64,000 nucleotides of DNA, from assembly GCF_028009165.1 (NCBI RefSeq), contig NW_026611618.1, positions 806,001-870,000 of the forward strand. Direction: 5' to 3'. Below are positions 1-10,859 of this stretch, in pieces. Made by a program: the position numbers and the translations under genes. This DNA comes from Akanthomyces muscarius (Eukaryota > Ascomycota > Sordariomycetes > Hypocreales > Cordycipitaceae). Under the pieces are notes generated by a model. That model was given only the letters and a program-made list of their open reading frames with translations, searched no databases and was not told the DNA's origin. Numbering within the stretch: position 1 is the stretch's first letter; each line of letters begins with the position of its first letter.

Positions 1-3000
1 GGAGTATCAAGGAAAGTTGTCCGAGAGAAAACCCTGCTTGCTTCGTTCCAACAGGCAGAGCTTCATTAAGATCAGCGCAGTACGGCAGGGCGCTAACGTC
101 CGGCGGAGGAGGCATCGAGTCCCGCTTCTCGTTGGGTACCATGGCCTTAGGCGTGATTTGCAGCAGCAGAAACTCAACCACTTTGATACCAGGCGTGCCG
201 CTTGTGGTTGACAGAAAAACGACAATCTGCTTCGCGTATTCGACAAAGTTTTGTTCCCGCCGTTCAAGGCAGAGTTGCATGATAAAGTCCAAAACCAGCC
301 GCACATTTCCAGGGTGCGGACCTGTCGCCAAGGCCTGCCATAGCGCTTGTACCTCGTTATGCAGGGCAACGCTCGACTTGATCGTGATTTCGAGCAGGTT
401 AGCGAGCAGGACGTATGATTGAGCTGTGGGTCCGCCGTTCGGATCCAGTTTCAGTTCAATCGCCTGAATCCACGGCAGGATGACTGCAACAACATTTCGC
501 TGTGCATGCGGCTGGAGGTCTTTGAAATAGAGAGTAAACTCTGAGACAATGTGAAAGGCCAATTCAGTGTACGAGTTTGCGAGTCGCTTTGATATCTCAA
601 ACTGGGCCAGCTTGTACACCGCCTGCGTCTTGTCGGCAATACTGATGTCAAAGTCGCGAATCTTGGAGTTGCGTTGCTGCCTAAGCTCGAGGGATCGCAG
701 AGCTGCAGCAGACTTTGACCGAATCTCGCTCTGGTCATTTCCGAGAGTGAAGAGACAGAGGCCAAGCATTTTCCAGAACGGGCAAGGATAGTCGGGGCAT
801 TCTTGAAGAACGTCCATGCAGACCATGAAATAGCTCTCGAGCACTTTGGGGGCCTCTGCGAGATAGCAGCGTGCGATGCAGTGATCAAGGAGATACGGGT
901 AGTCTTTGTTGTGGATGACAAGGTTTTTCAGCGCCAGTCGGCCAGTGACATTCATACGGTCACTTCCAGAATTAAAGATGGCTTCAACCCATGCCAGCAT
1001 GCGGCGTACGTCAAACTGCAGCGTAACGCCACTCTCGGTGGTAAACGTAACGGGGCCTGCACAGAGTGCTGCCATTGCGCTCAGAGCAGCGTTGCGCAGA
1101 TTTCGTTTCTCAATCTCCATGGCTGCCGTCACGGTACCTCGCTCTCCCATCGACTGCTGGTCAATGACAGACTGCCTCATCGTATCTTCCCTAGCACGAA
1201 TTTGGTTTTGGTTCGGGGAAAAGCCGCACCAGTCTTCCATCAAGGAGAAGGCAGACTTGCGTGACTCAAAGGTCATCCACCGTGAAGGGTCTTGGGTTCG
1301 GTTGATGCCCTCAAACAAGGTCTCCATCAGACCGCAGTAGTGCTGTCGCAGCTTTTGAAACTCCCAGTCCATCTGCACTTCACCGTCCATGAGGAACAGC
1401 TTCAAATCTTTGGCATATGATGTCAATGTTGTCAAGAAAAAGTCGTTGCCATGTACACGCTCATCCCGAAGGTGGTGCGATGTCAATTTGAGTACGTGCG
1501 TGATTTCCGTTCGCAGCAGATCCATCTTTCTGTTTCGACGGGGGCTGCTGTTTGTGCGCTGGTGAATTCTGGCTCTAGCCTCGTCGTTGCATCGAGCAAC
1601 CTGGCCTTGCAATTCCTCCAGCAAAGATCTGTAAATATGGATATTGATTGAGCCCATCGCGACGACAGTAGCGTCGCGGCTGGACGCGGAGTGGGCTGAA
1701 AGCATAGGTATTAGGTATTTGAACAAAGTTCTGGCCGTCATGATCTTGTCGGTGGACGCATGCCGGGAGCCTTTCCGAGTATGTTGCAGGTCTTTCGGGT
1801 TGGTTGGTGCTGGTAGCGCTCCCGGATCGGCCATAGTTGTGCATGCAAATATCAGGTACAGCTTCCACTGCTCAATCATAACCTCTGGGTGCGCGGCCGC
1901 AGATCTGTTGCCCATTCGCTGATTCCCAGACTCTCCGCCGTACAAAAGGCCACGTGAAGGCTCTGATATACAAACAATCGACTTGTATAGCTGAATTATG
2001 CGATTGCAAATTAAGTCGCGGCAGATTGTGACTGCAAATGGGCATCTCTCAAAGAAGATGCGTATCAGATTCGGTACGATTTTGAACCACAGCGTTGCAT
2101 CATACGTAACATCGCTGGTACATAGCTCAACAACGGCGCCTTTGCTGTTGATGTTCTTCAGGCCCCGCTGCAGGCGACTTCGCTCCGCAACAGAGAGGCT
2201 TTCCTCGTTGAAATTCATCACTTGGATGGAATCGTTTTCAAGGATGTCAATGAGCCTGAGCGTATCCTTCTCAGTAGAAGCGTCTTTCCCGAGGGCCTTG
2301 TCGAATTCGGTGATTAGACGCAGCACGGTAATGGCAAAGTGGCGCACGCGTCGAGATTGAGAGCAGAGGAAGAAAAGACCATGTGCTTCGGCTTGGTCAA
2401 CTTCACCCCAAACCTGAGACAGATCCAGCTTAAGCGCTCTTTGGTCGGCTCCTCTGCCATCGCCCTGAACTGAAGCTGCATCTCGCTTCTTCTGACGGAT
2501 TTCTTCAATCCAGATCTGCAACAGCTCTACATAGAGGCGCAGCGTATTCTCAATGTGTCCCGGCCCAAGCATCCCACCATCAGACATGGTCGAATAACGG
2601 TCTTCAAAATTAAAGATGTACCGTGCAAAGCCCATGGTGACTTGCTGGGCGTGAGCATGCTTGGCAATTGCCTTGAGCGAAGCGGCGGATGAATCCGCAA
2701 TATGGAATTGAACATGAGCAGTGCCAGTGCACAGTAGATTGATCAGGGTATTGAAGGGCACATCGGTGGGGAGGCACCTGGGCAGCGCCTGCACAGAAAT
2801 AAGAAGTAGTTCATAGAATGCGTGCCGTTGATCCTGGGCAGTTTGGCCGTCGTCTCTGCGGGAGAATGTAAAGGACTCGGAGATTGGCGTCTTGGGCCCT
2901 GGACTGTTGAACTTTTCATCCAGGGTCGCCTGTCCACCAAAGGTATTATCACATACAATTGTGATTTTGCCCAAGACTTCGCAAAACTTGAGGTAGTATT

Positions 3001-5532
3001 CGCGCACCCCATCTGTAAGAACAGAGGTGAGCACTGGTCTCGAGATTGTCTCTTTCTTAGACGAGGCTGTCGGACTTGAAGGTGACCTCGATCTCGCAGA
3101 GATCACAGGGGACGTAGAAACTCTCTCAAGGTTTGATGTGGCTTCGAATGTTTGCGGAAAGGGGGGGCGGCCTTGTTCGCCTCTTTCGAGGTCTGACATG
3201 ATGCTGAGAAATGCGCGAATTCCGATCACGATTCTGTCGGGGTCAAGCTGGTCCACCTTGGGGTCTTTGGTAAGCATGAAATGGTCGGCATTAATCAGAG
3301 GGAAGATGATGGTTCGGAAGCAAAACTCTGGGTGTTTGAATCCAATGATGCGAATCAGCTGGATCAGAGGCTCAGTGACGGCAGCATCTGCAGCGATGAG
3401 ACTGCGCTTCGAGGAAGGCATGACAAGTCGGATGACATCTTCTAGCTTCCTGCAGGCGCTTGGAATGCTGTCGTTTGTGCGATATAAATATGTCCAGACA
3501 AGCCGGGAGATGACCTGCAGGCAAAGAGGCTTTGTAAATCTATCCTTGATCTTGGTTTGCAGCGGCATGATCAGCTGCAACCACTGCGATGTAAAGTTCT
3601 CTGGTGGCGAGACACAAAGCAGAGTAGCTGTGAGAGGAAATGACACAGCCCAGTGCCTCGGCTTTGTATACATTTGTGCGAGGCGCGGTCCGATGGCAGA
3701 AAGCACATCGGCCCATTTGGGATGCATCAGATGACTGTTGAGAGCTTTGGCCGCAATGGGTCGCAGAAGCGTATCGAGCACCTGGCAAAAGGCGGACTTA
3801 ACTCTCTGGCCATGGGATTTGCTGAACAGACGACCCAGTTTAATGAGAAAATCGCAGGACTGCTCCCACGACTCTTCCGGTGACACCTTGACGCGCAGGT
3901 GTTTCATACCATTCAGGACGAGATCGATCTTGCCGTCTACTTCCCGGCCCGAAGCTGATGTGGGACTCTTGACAACTCGTTCATGGAGACAAGCACTCAA
4001 GTCTTCGATGAATCGGCGAGTGATTCCTGCAAAATTAATTTCACTCATGTATCCAAGGAGTTGGGCGAAAAGGTTCCAGTTGGCCATTTTAAGCGGCGAG
4101 ATAGCCAGCTGTTCGGGGTCGGCCTGTTTGAGCTGTCCAAATATGATACTCTCCAGTTTGTCCTCCATTTCTGGCGTGATTGATGCAAGACTGCTTTGGC
4201 AGATGACCTCGACAAGCACGCGACAGAGAATATAGATGGAGACTGTAGAGCGGCGTTCCTGTTTGGCAACATCCTCTTGCGTCGCGCCCAAAGATACGCC
4301 CGTCGGAAACGCATTATCGGCCGGGCTTATGCCTGTGGGCTCCGTGTTTCTTCGCATCAACGGTGTACCGGGTGTGTTGTTGCGTAGCTGCTGAAGCTTG
4401 CTGCGGGCATCGTTGGCGGCGTCGCTCTTGCTTTTGCGCCAAAGCATCATGGAATCTATCAAGGCCTTCGGTTTGGGGCTCGCAATGTGACCTAGAGCGA
4501 CAATAAGCTGGTCAAAGGCGGGGTCAACGCCTGGACCGCATATTTGATCAACATTCGGTTCGGGGTCGAAGGGGACGGTAATGCATTCGTTGAGTTTTTC
4601 TTCAGCTTGCGCAATGAAGGATGTGAAGAGGACGTGAAGGGCATATTCTCCCACTGTTTTTTGGTCGTCACGATGTCGAGAGGAATGCGAGTGGTGGTTC
4701 GGGTGGTCGCGGCGTGATTTGCTGTGCATCTGGTCGACTTTGCGCTGGGTCGAGCCAAACGCGGGCACGTCGGTCGTCGAGGCTGACTTTTCCATCGCAG
4801 TTGGAGATACAGTGCCTGCCGCGGCAGAAGAATTTGTCGTGACGATGGCATCCATCCTAGCGCTGACCGAGTCCATGTCGAGCCCGACGCCAGCGGCGGC
4901 TATCATCTGGGGGCTCAAGGGGCTGGAGGCAGAGCTGGCGATGCTCCCATTTCTAGAGTGCTGTATGCCATGCACGATGGAAGTCTGCCGGTGGTGTCCG
5001 TAGGCAGCAACGCGCGTGGCGTCGATATTTTGTCGGGCGGCGGCACTGGTGGCGGATCGCGGCGAGGTCAGCGAGGCCTGGAGGCGCGGTACCTTTTCTG
5101 CGGAGGACTCTCGCGAGTGGGCGACGGTCGGCGGGGACAGCACGGGCTCGGGCGACACTAGACGGATAGTGTGCTCCCAGGAACGGTCATCTTCGTCGAG
5201 GCGCGAGGCCGATCGCGAGATGGTGGGATACTTGGGTTGCGGTGGCGGCTCCTGCGCAGAATCGGGGGGCGGTTGCGACGGAGCTGCGATGACGGATCGA
5301 TTAGCAACGTGATAAGGGTCAGAGCTTTGGGGGTTTGAAGAGCGTCTGAGCAAATTGGGTGAGGTTGCGAGGTGATTGGGCCGCTACAGCAAAACGCGCA
5401 ACAGTGCGCGGCATGAACGGATGATTTTCGCCCGAAGCACGTGTAGCTATTCTGGCCATTGGCTCAAGTGAGGCGGAGGAGCGAAAATCATCAGGTTGAG
5501 GCCGGGCGTGGGTATATTTGAAACTCACCCAT
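1..5532 (-). CDS. TAO3: Cell morphogenesis protein TAO3/PAG1 (Furry family), 3' end outside the window
   Basis: Large HEAT/armadillo-like scaffold of the RAM/MOR kinase network that controls polarised growth and septation. One frame stays open on the minus strand from 5283 to the window edge, giving about 1,760 residues. The N-terminus is a Pro/Ser/Gln-rich disordered region, followed by long helical repeats typical of Furry/Mor2/Tao3 proteins. The family is usually over 2,000 residues, so the C-terminus lies beyond position 1. The main frame has no upstream ATG before a stop at about 5385. The best start is a 4-nt first exon (ATGG, 5532-5529), then an intron 5528-5284 with donor GTGAGT, branch-like GCTAAT and acceptor GCAG. 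The protein then begins Met-Ala-Pro-Ser-Gln. Family assignment rests on recognised sequence character and length; the start is inferred from splice signals. Confidence 0.88.
5284..5528 (-). other. Intron 1 of TAO3/PAG1
   Basis: Predicted 245-nt intron with donor GTGAGT (5528-5523) and acceptor GCAG ending at 5284. It joins the 4-nt first exon to the long second exon in the correct phase. It is the only nearby arrangement I found that supplies an ATG to the long frame. Confidence 0.65.
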
Positions 5533-6638
5533 TGCGTATTTCAATCAGGGGCTTCACCCCGTCATTGGGTTTCTAATCATGCGTGGCGGACGCTTAGAGA
5601 CAGAGCGAAGCGTAATGGGGCGCGAAAACGTTTCGAAACTGAGGGTGGCTTGCAAAGGTGGGATGATGGACAAAGCACACGTCCAGCGAGACTAGCGGGA
5701 GCTGCCTGGATGACGCTACTCAAGCTCTGGGGCGAGCTAATGGTGTGCCTCCCTTGTTGGCGTGTTGGCCTGGCTTCCTTTTGCTTCCTTTTGGGCTCTT
5801 CTCGCCTTTTCGGTGGCCCTTCTGGAGCCGGCGAGTCAAGGAGTGTGCAGAAGTCAGTTGGCAGTCCAAGCCAGACTCCAGGCCAGGCACAGGGTCCAAG
5901 CGGGTCCGGGGCGGAGATGTCTCTAGGGTAGGCCCTGCGAGTTTTTGGTGGTTGTGTTTTGTTTCGCTTCCGAACGAGGTTTATAGGTGTTGGGGGTAAA
6001 TCCGCTGGGTTTTATTTTCTAGGTGAGGAAATATATTCTTTCATGTTGTGCTACCAATACTGAGGTTGGTAATTGGCTGTGGATAGAATCTTATGCGACA
6101 TGCCACACAACGCAAACACCGGCTACCAGCAGTCTCTACTCGAGGTGTAAATTGGCTTAGGCACACAGTCGCTGCACCCAGCCAATGATGTCTAAATTAA
6201 GCATTGTTTGAAGTGGGCAAGAAAGAAACATAGAGGAAAATCAAAGAGAGCATTTGGCCAGGTAGAAATGAACAGCGATGGCGCACCGAAATACTGATTA
6301 AATATCACGACAGAATCAGCCTCTACAAACCGAGCATGCCAGATCCCCCCACCCATTGCAATGAGCTTGCGCCACCATTTCTCGTACTTGCCGTATTGCA
6401 GTCAACTATCCAGGCGAGCAGAATGCGAGCTTTGCGGCGCCCATCAGCTGCGCAGTGAGGCTGACGCGCCATCCCGAGCTCTTCCAGGCTGCCATCGACA
6501 TGTTAAAATATAAAAAAGTGCAAATCCTCGTCAACAGTGATACTAAACTCTATGCATGTAATATTTTCTCTGTCTGGCTACTAATCCCAAACAACCATTA
6601 CACCACTATATCACAGACAGTTGTGCCAATCCCTCATC
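5533..6638. other. Intergenic region between TAO3 and the LURP-like gene
   Basis: Divergent promoter region of about 1.1 kb. Open frames here are short and show no family resemblance. I see no transposon, RNA gene or clear repeat. Confidence 0.5.
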
Positions 6639-7283
6639 ATGGCGCGCATATACGCCATTCATAAGCCGGCTCTCAAAAACCAGTACACTATTCATGGTCC
6701 TAGCCGGGACACCAACAAAACGGAGGAAACCAAATTCGCCAAGTTGCGTCCTGCACTGAACAAGAGCCCTTTTATTGTCATATATGATGGCCCCGACGCC
6801 AATTGCCCCGTCGCAGCCGTGTCTCACCTACCACCCTTTGCGCGACACTTTGCAATTGGGCTGGGAGATTCCACGGCGGCAGACAAGCAAGTCACAGACA
6901 TGGTCTGGGAAGAGCTCCATATGGCGCACTCGTCCGGAAAGAAGCACACTTGGGCGATGGACGTGGCCGGCGACGGTAGTGGTGGTGGTGGTGGTGGTGG
7001 TGATCGGCGCCGACGCCTTAGCCTAGTCTGGACGAGGACACGCAGCGTCACTGTCGATGGGATGACTCGGCCACCACTCAGCACGCGCAATTGGAAGCTC
7101 ACCGAAATATCAGCCGCAGGTGACCACGTCGGGCGAGAGGGAGACCAGCCAATTCTGGCCGTCTTTACCACCACCACACAAATGGGCAAATGCGGCAACT
7201 TGCAAGTCAATGTGGACTATGGTCGGGAATTTGACCTCATGCTGTTCGTCACCTGCCTCTCGCTCTACTCTTCTGGGAGATGA
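6639..7283 (+). CDS. Small uncharacterised protein, possibly LURP-one/tubby-like
   Basis: Single-exon frame of 214 residues starting at an ATG in good context (ATCATGGCG). An in-frame ATG-less extension begins at 6621 but is less likely. The protein opens with an Ala-Arg-Ile-Tyr-Ala-Ile stretch, followed by alternating hydrophobic and polar residues like a beta-rich fold, and has a poly-Gly tract (about residues 114-121) encoded by a GGT repeat. It ends with a hydrophobic strand. The overall pattern resembles fungal proteins of the tubby C-terminal/LURP-one superfold, but no catalytic motif is visible and function is unknown. The reverse strand frame over the same bases looks like a shadow because of its Pro/Arg bias. 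Confidence 0.55.
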   Translation: MARIYAIHKPALKNQYTIHGPSRDTNKTEETKFAKLRPALNKSPFIVIYDGPDANCPVAAVSHLPPFARHFAIGLGDSTAADKQVTDMVWEELHMAHSSGKKHTWAMDVAGDGSGGGGGGGDRRRRLSLVWTRTRSVTVDGMTRPPLSTRNWKLTEISAAGDHVGREGDQPILAVFTTTTQMGKCGNLQVNVDYGREFDLMLFVTCLSLYSSGR

Positions 7284-8178
7284 GGATTTTCAGCCACTTG
7301 CAGGACAACACGCATCTGCGCCCACACCCAGAAAAAGGCACGGAGGGCTTGGCAGCCAAAAATACTCCGGGTGCTGTGGATATGATGCATTGATGCGCAT
7401 CGGACATGCGGCATCATCAAGCCATGTAATGTATAGTTTTAGCACCAGTAGCAAGCACTCCAACCGAGATGAAAAGAATCCAAGCTCGGCAAAACAAGAC
7501 TGGCCATCAATTCCGACGACACCTGCTACCTGCCACTCAACCTTTACCTGACCCGTCCCACCCCTGCCCGCCAATTAGTTGTTAGTCCGATGTACGGCAG
7601 GGACAACGAGCGCGATCGGTTGACGGAATCGGGGCAGACGGTAAAAGTGGACATGCGAGCAGTATTCCGACCGGAATCAACACAACGGGTGGTGGTCGAC
7701 GCACCACCAGCAGAGACTGATTAACTAGTGTGTCTGCGCTTTGCTTGGCTGCCAGCATTGCAACGTTAGGACGCATGCTCTGCTGCGATTCTGCACCCTA
7801 AGGCCGGGATTCCGTGGCTTCTTACTGGAGGAAACCCCGCGTCGGGAAGCCCTTCTCCCTCCGTTACCCCATAACGTTGCCCGTTGGCGTATTAACTACG
7901 GTGGCTTTTTTTTTGTGTGCGAGTGACGGGGTGAGGGGTGGGTGGTACGGCGTAACACTGGCCAAGCAGGAGGCAGCGATTTGGCATAAATATGTAGAAG
8001 CCGCCGGTAGCCATTCACCTCGAGTCTCTCTTTCTCTCTCATATTGTTCCGGCCATGAGGTTCTGATCGCTTTCCTCTCTCTTCTATCTTGTCTGTCTAC
8101 CGTTGCCTGTTCGTCACCAAGGACGAAACCCCAGATCGTGACACAAGCCGGCGCTAAAAAGGCCTACACTTCATAATC
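7284..8178. other. Intergenic region and CYP504 promoter
   Basis: No convincing gene. The last 160 bases before the P450 start are rich in CT tracts, with a TATA-like ATAAATATG near 7985, as is common in fungal promoters. Short frames on both strands lack family character. Confidence 0.5.
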
Positions 8179-9929
8179 ATGGCGTCCTACGAGGTCATTG
8201 GCATCGCCGCCCTCGCCGCGGTGTATTTCTTGTACAAGTTTCTCAACGCGACCGACACGCCCAAGATCAAGGGTCTGCCCGAGATCCCCGGCGTGCCCAT
8301 CTTTGGCAATCTTATACAGCTGGGCACCGACCATGCCCGCGTCGCCCAGAAATGGGCAGCCAAATACGGCCCCGTCTTCCAGACCCGTCTAGGAAATCGA
8401 GTAAGTGCCAGTATTGCTGCGGAAAATATCTAGGCTGCTTGTCTTGAAATCCAAGCTGACATGCCGGCCCCTGCAGCGCGTCATCTTTGTCAACTCGTAC
8501 GATTCGGTCAAGCACTTTTGGATCACGCACCAGTCGTCGCTCATCTCGCGCCCAACCTTTCACACCTTTCACTCTGTCGTGTCCACCTCGCAGGGCTTCA
8601 CGATCGGCACGTCGCCGTGGGACGACTCGTGCAAGAAGCGGCGCAAGGCGGCGGCCACAGCGCTCAACCGGCCCGCCGTGCAGTCGTACATGCCCATCAT
8701 CGACCTCGAGAGCATGGCGAGTATCCGCGAGCTGCTGCACGACTGCGACGGCGGCGGCCGCGACGTCGACCCCATCTCGTACATGGCGCGCTTCGCACTC
8801 AACACGTCGCTCACGCTCAACTACGGCTTCCGCATCGAGGGCTCCGTCGACAGCGCGCTGCTGCACGAAATCACCCACGTCGAGCGCATGATTTCCAACT
8901 TTCGCTCCACCAGCAACAACTGGCAGGACTACGTCCCGCTGCTGCGCGTGTGGAACAAGCAAAATACAGAGGCCCAGGAGTTTCGCGCCCGCCGCGACAA
9001 GTACCTGACGGACATGCTGACGGATCTCCAGAAGCGCATCGCCGACGGCACAGACAAGCCGTGCATCACGGGCAACATTCTCAAGGACCCCGAGGCCAAG
9101 CTCAGTATGGGTATGTTATTTTTGCAACTCTGAAGCAGAAAAAAAGTGATGTTGATGCTGACTCGAGACCAATAGCCGAACTCAAATCCATCTGCCTCAC
9201 CATGGTCTCTGCTGGTCTTGACACCGTGCCTGGCACCCTCATCATGGGACTGGCTTATCTTTCCACACCGGCCGGCCAAGCCGTCCAGGCCAAGGCTCTC
9301 GCCGCCATCCAAGAAGTCTACCCCGACGGCGATGCCTGGGAAAAGTGCCTAGTCGAGGAAAAGGTCCCCTACGTCACTGCTCTCGTCAAAGAAACGCTGC
9401 GCTTCTTCACCGTCATTCCCATATGCCTCCCCCGCACCAACATCAAGGACATTCCATACGAAAACACCGTCATCCCCGCCGGCACCACATTCTTCATGGT
9501 ACGTACAAGCTCCGGACACAACTGGACAGTCTGCTGACAGAAATTTTCTTTCTATAGAACGCCTACGCGGCGGATTACGACGACGACCGCTTCAAGATGG
9601 CGGATCAGTTCATCGTCGAGCGCTTCCTCAACGACCACGAGGTCGGCACGCCGCACTACGCCTACGGCGCCGGCTCGCGCATGTGCGCCGGCTCGCACCT
9701 CGCCAACCGCGAGCTCTTCACCGCCTACATCCGCATCATCACCGCCTTCCAGCTCACGCAGGCCGACGACCCGGCCGACCGCCCGGTCATGCACTGCCTC
9801 GACTGCAACGCCACGCCCACGTCGCTGACCCTCGACCCCAAGCCCTTCAAGATGAAGCTCAGGCCCAGAGACGCGGAGCAGCTGCGCCGATGGATTGCCG
9901 AGGCGGAGGAGCGCACCAAAGACCTCTAA
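8179..9929 (+). CDS. phacA: Cytochrome P450, CYP504 type (phenylacetate 2-hydroxylase-like)
   Basis: Haem-thiolate monooxygenase of 516 residues, probably ER-anchored, closely resembling Aspergillus PhacA, which hydroxylates phenylacetate on the way to homogentisate. Four exons: 8179-8400, 8477-9110, 9176-9498 and 9558-9929, with donors GTAAGT, GTATGT and GTACGT and YAG acceptors, all in phase. An N-terminal membrane segment covers residues 5-20. The Pro-rich hinge contains Gly-Leu-Pro-Glu-Ile-Pro-Gly. The I-helix has Ser-Ala-Gly-Leu-Asp-Thr, the ExxR motif (Glu-Thr-Leu-Arg) is near residues 358-361, and the haem loop YGAGSRMCAG places the haem Cys at about 436. Length matches the family. The neighbours are not phenylacetate-catabolic genes, so the substrate is inferred from sequence class only. 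Confidence 0.9.
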
Positions 9930-10859
9930 AGGTTACATCAGAGGTGGGAAAGACCATCTTGTACTCCAAGGCCACTCCAGAGTGTTCATGGACCCGGCTG
10001 TGGGCCGGTCTCGCCAGTCTACATGCAATCACCTCTCTTATGCCGTCACATATGGGCCAACAATAACGAAGAGAATGAATAAAATAAACACTTGAAATAA
10101 TCGATTCATCAGCCAAAGTACCGTGCTCTCTAACTTTTTGGTGCTATCGCGCGAAGACCTGTACTGTCTGATCATGTGAGTAGAAAACGACGCAGAACAA
10201 GTCCGCATTGTGCTGTCAATGCCGACCGACAATTTTGCTTTCATCGCCATCCAGTCTCCCCAACATGACAGCAATCAAGGCAGCCATTACCTCGCTTTTG
10301 CGCTTCGGCTGAAGTAAACGCAACGAAAAAAAATCGAACTCGACGAGAAGAACCAGAAACACGACGAAAGATAATCAACCATAACAAAAAAAAAACAAAG
10401 ATGTTCTCTAAAGCACTCAAGGTAGCCTGCCCATATTCTTCTTTCCACGTTTCAGCGAATTAAAATCCTCCTCCCTCTGTGTGGCCGCAATCCTTCTCAC
10501 CGACAAGAGAAATCGTTCAGATCGTCCAGATCGTCAACAAGTTGTTTTTTGGGTCGTCGGCGTCGTGGTCCGTAAAACATAAGTCGTTGTTGTGCTATGA
10601 AATGCGTAGCGTTCCGTTCTCCGGCTTTGGATACATGAAAATGTCAACTCGAAAACGCGCTTCCAAAGTCTCAAGAAACCCTTTTTGTCTTTTTTTTTTT
10701 GTGGTGAGATGCAACCAATAAACTTTTTTGTCTGAAATAGCAGCAGGCGTCGCCCTGCCTGGAAAAGGCCCTCGTCTATAGTCGTGAAATCAAAGAGCAG
10801 AAAATATGGGGGGCGGCTAAATGTACAATCTCTTTTCTTGTCTCCTTTTTGCCTCCCGT
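9930..10859. other. Intergenic region between CYP504 and eIF4B
   Basis: Tail-to-tail stretch. An ATG at 10401 follows an A-rich leader, and its seven codons are followed by a possible donor (GTAGCC), but no continuing exon was found. The part nearest 10860 is probably the eIF4B 3' UTR. Nothing else is supported. Confidence 0.4.

Noticed and set aside
8312..8962. Minus-strand frame of 216 codons opposite CYP504
   Set aside because: Antisense shadow of a high-GC P450 exon with Arg/Val/Asp bias.
10401..10421. Start of a gene at the ATG after the A-rich leader
   Set aside because: Only seven codons before a weak donor and no continuing exon identified.
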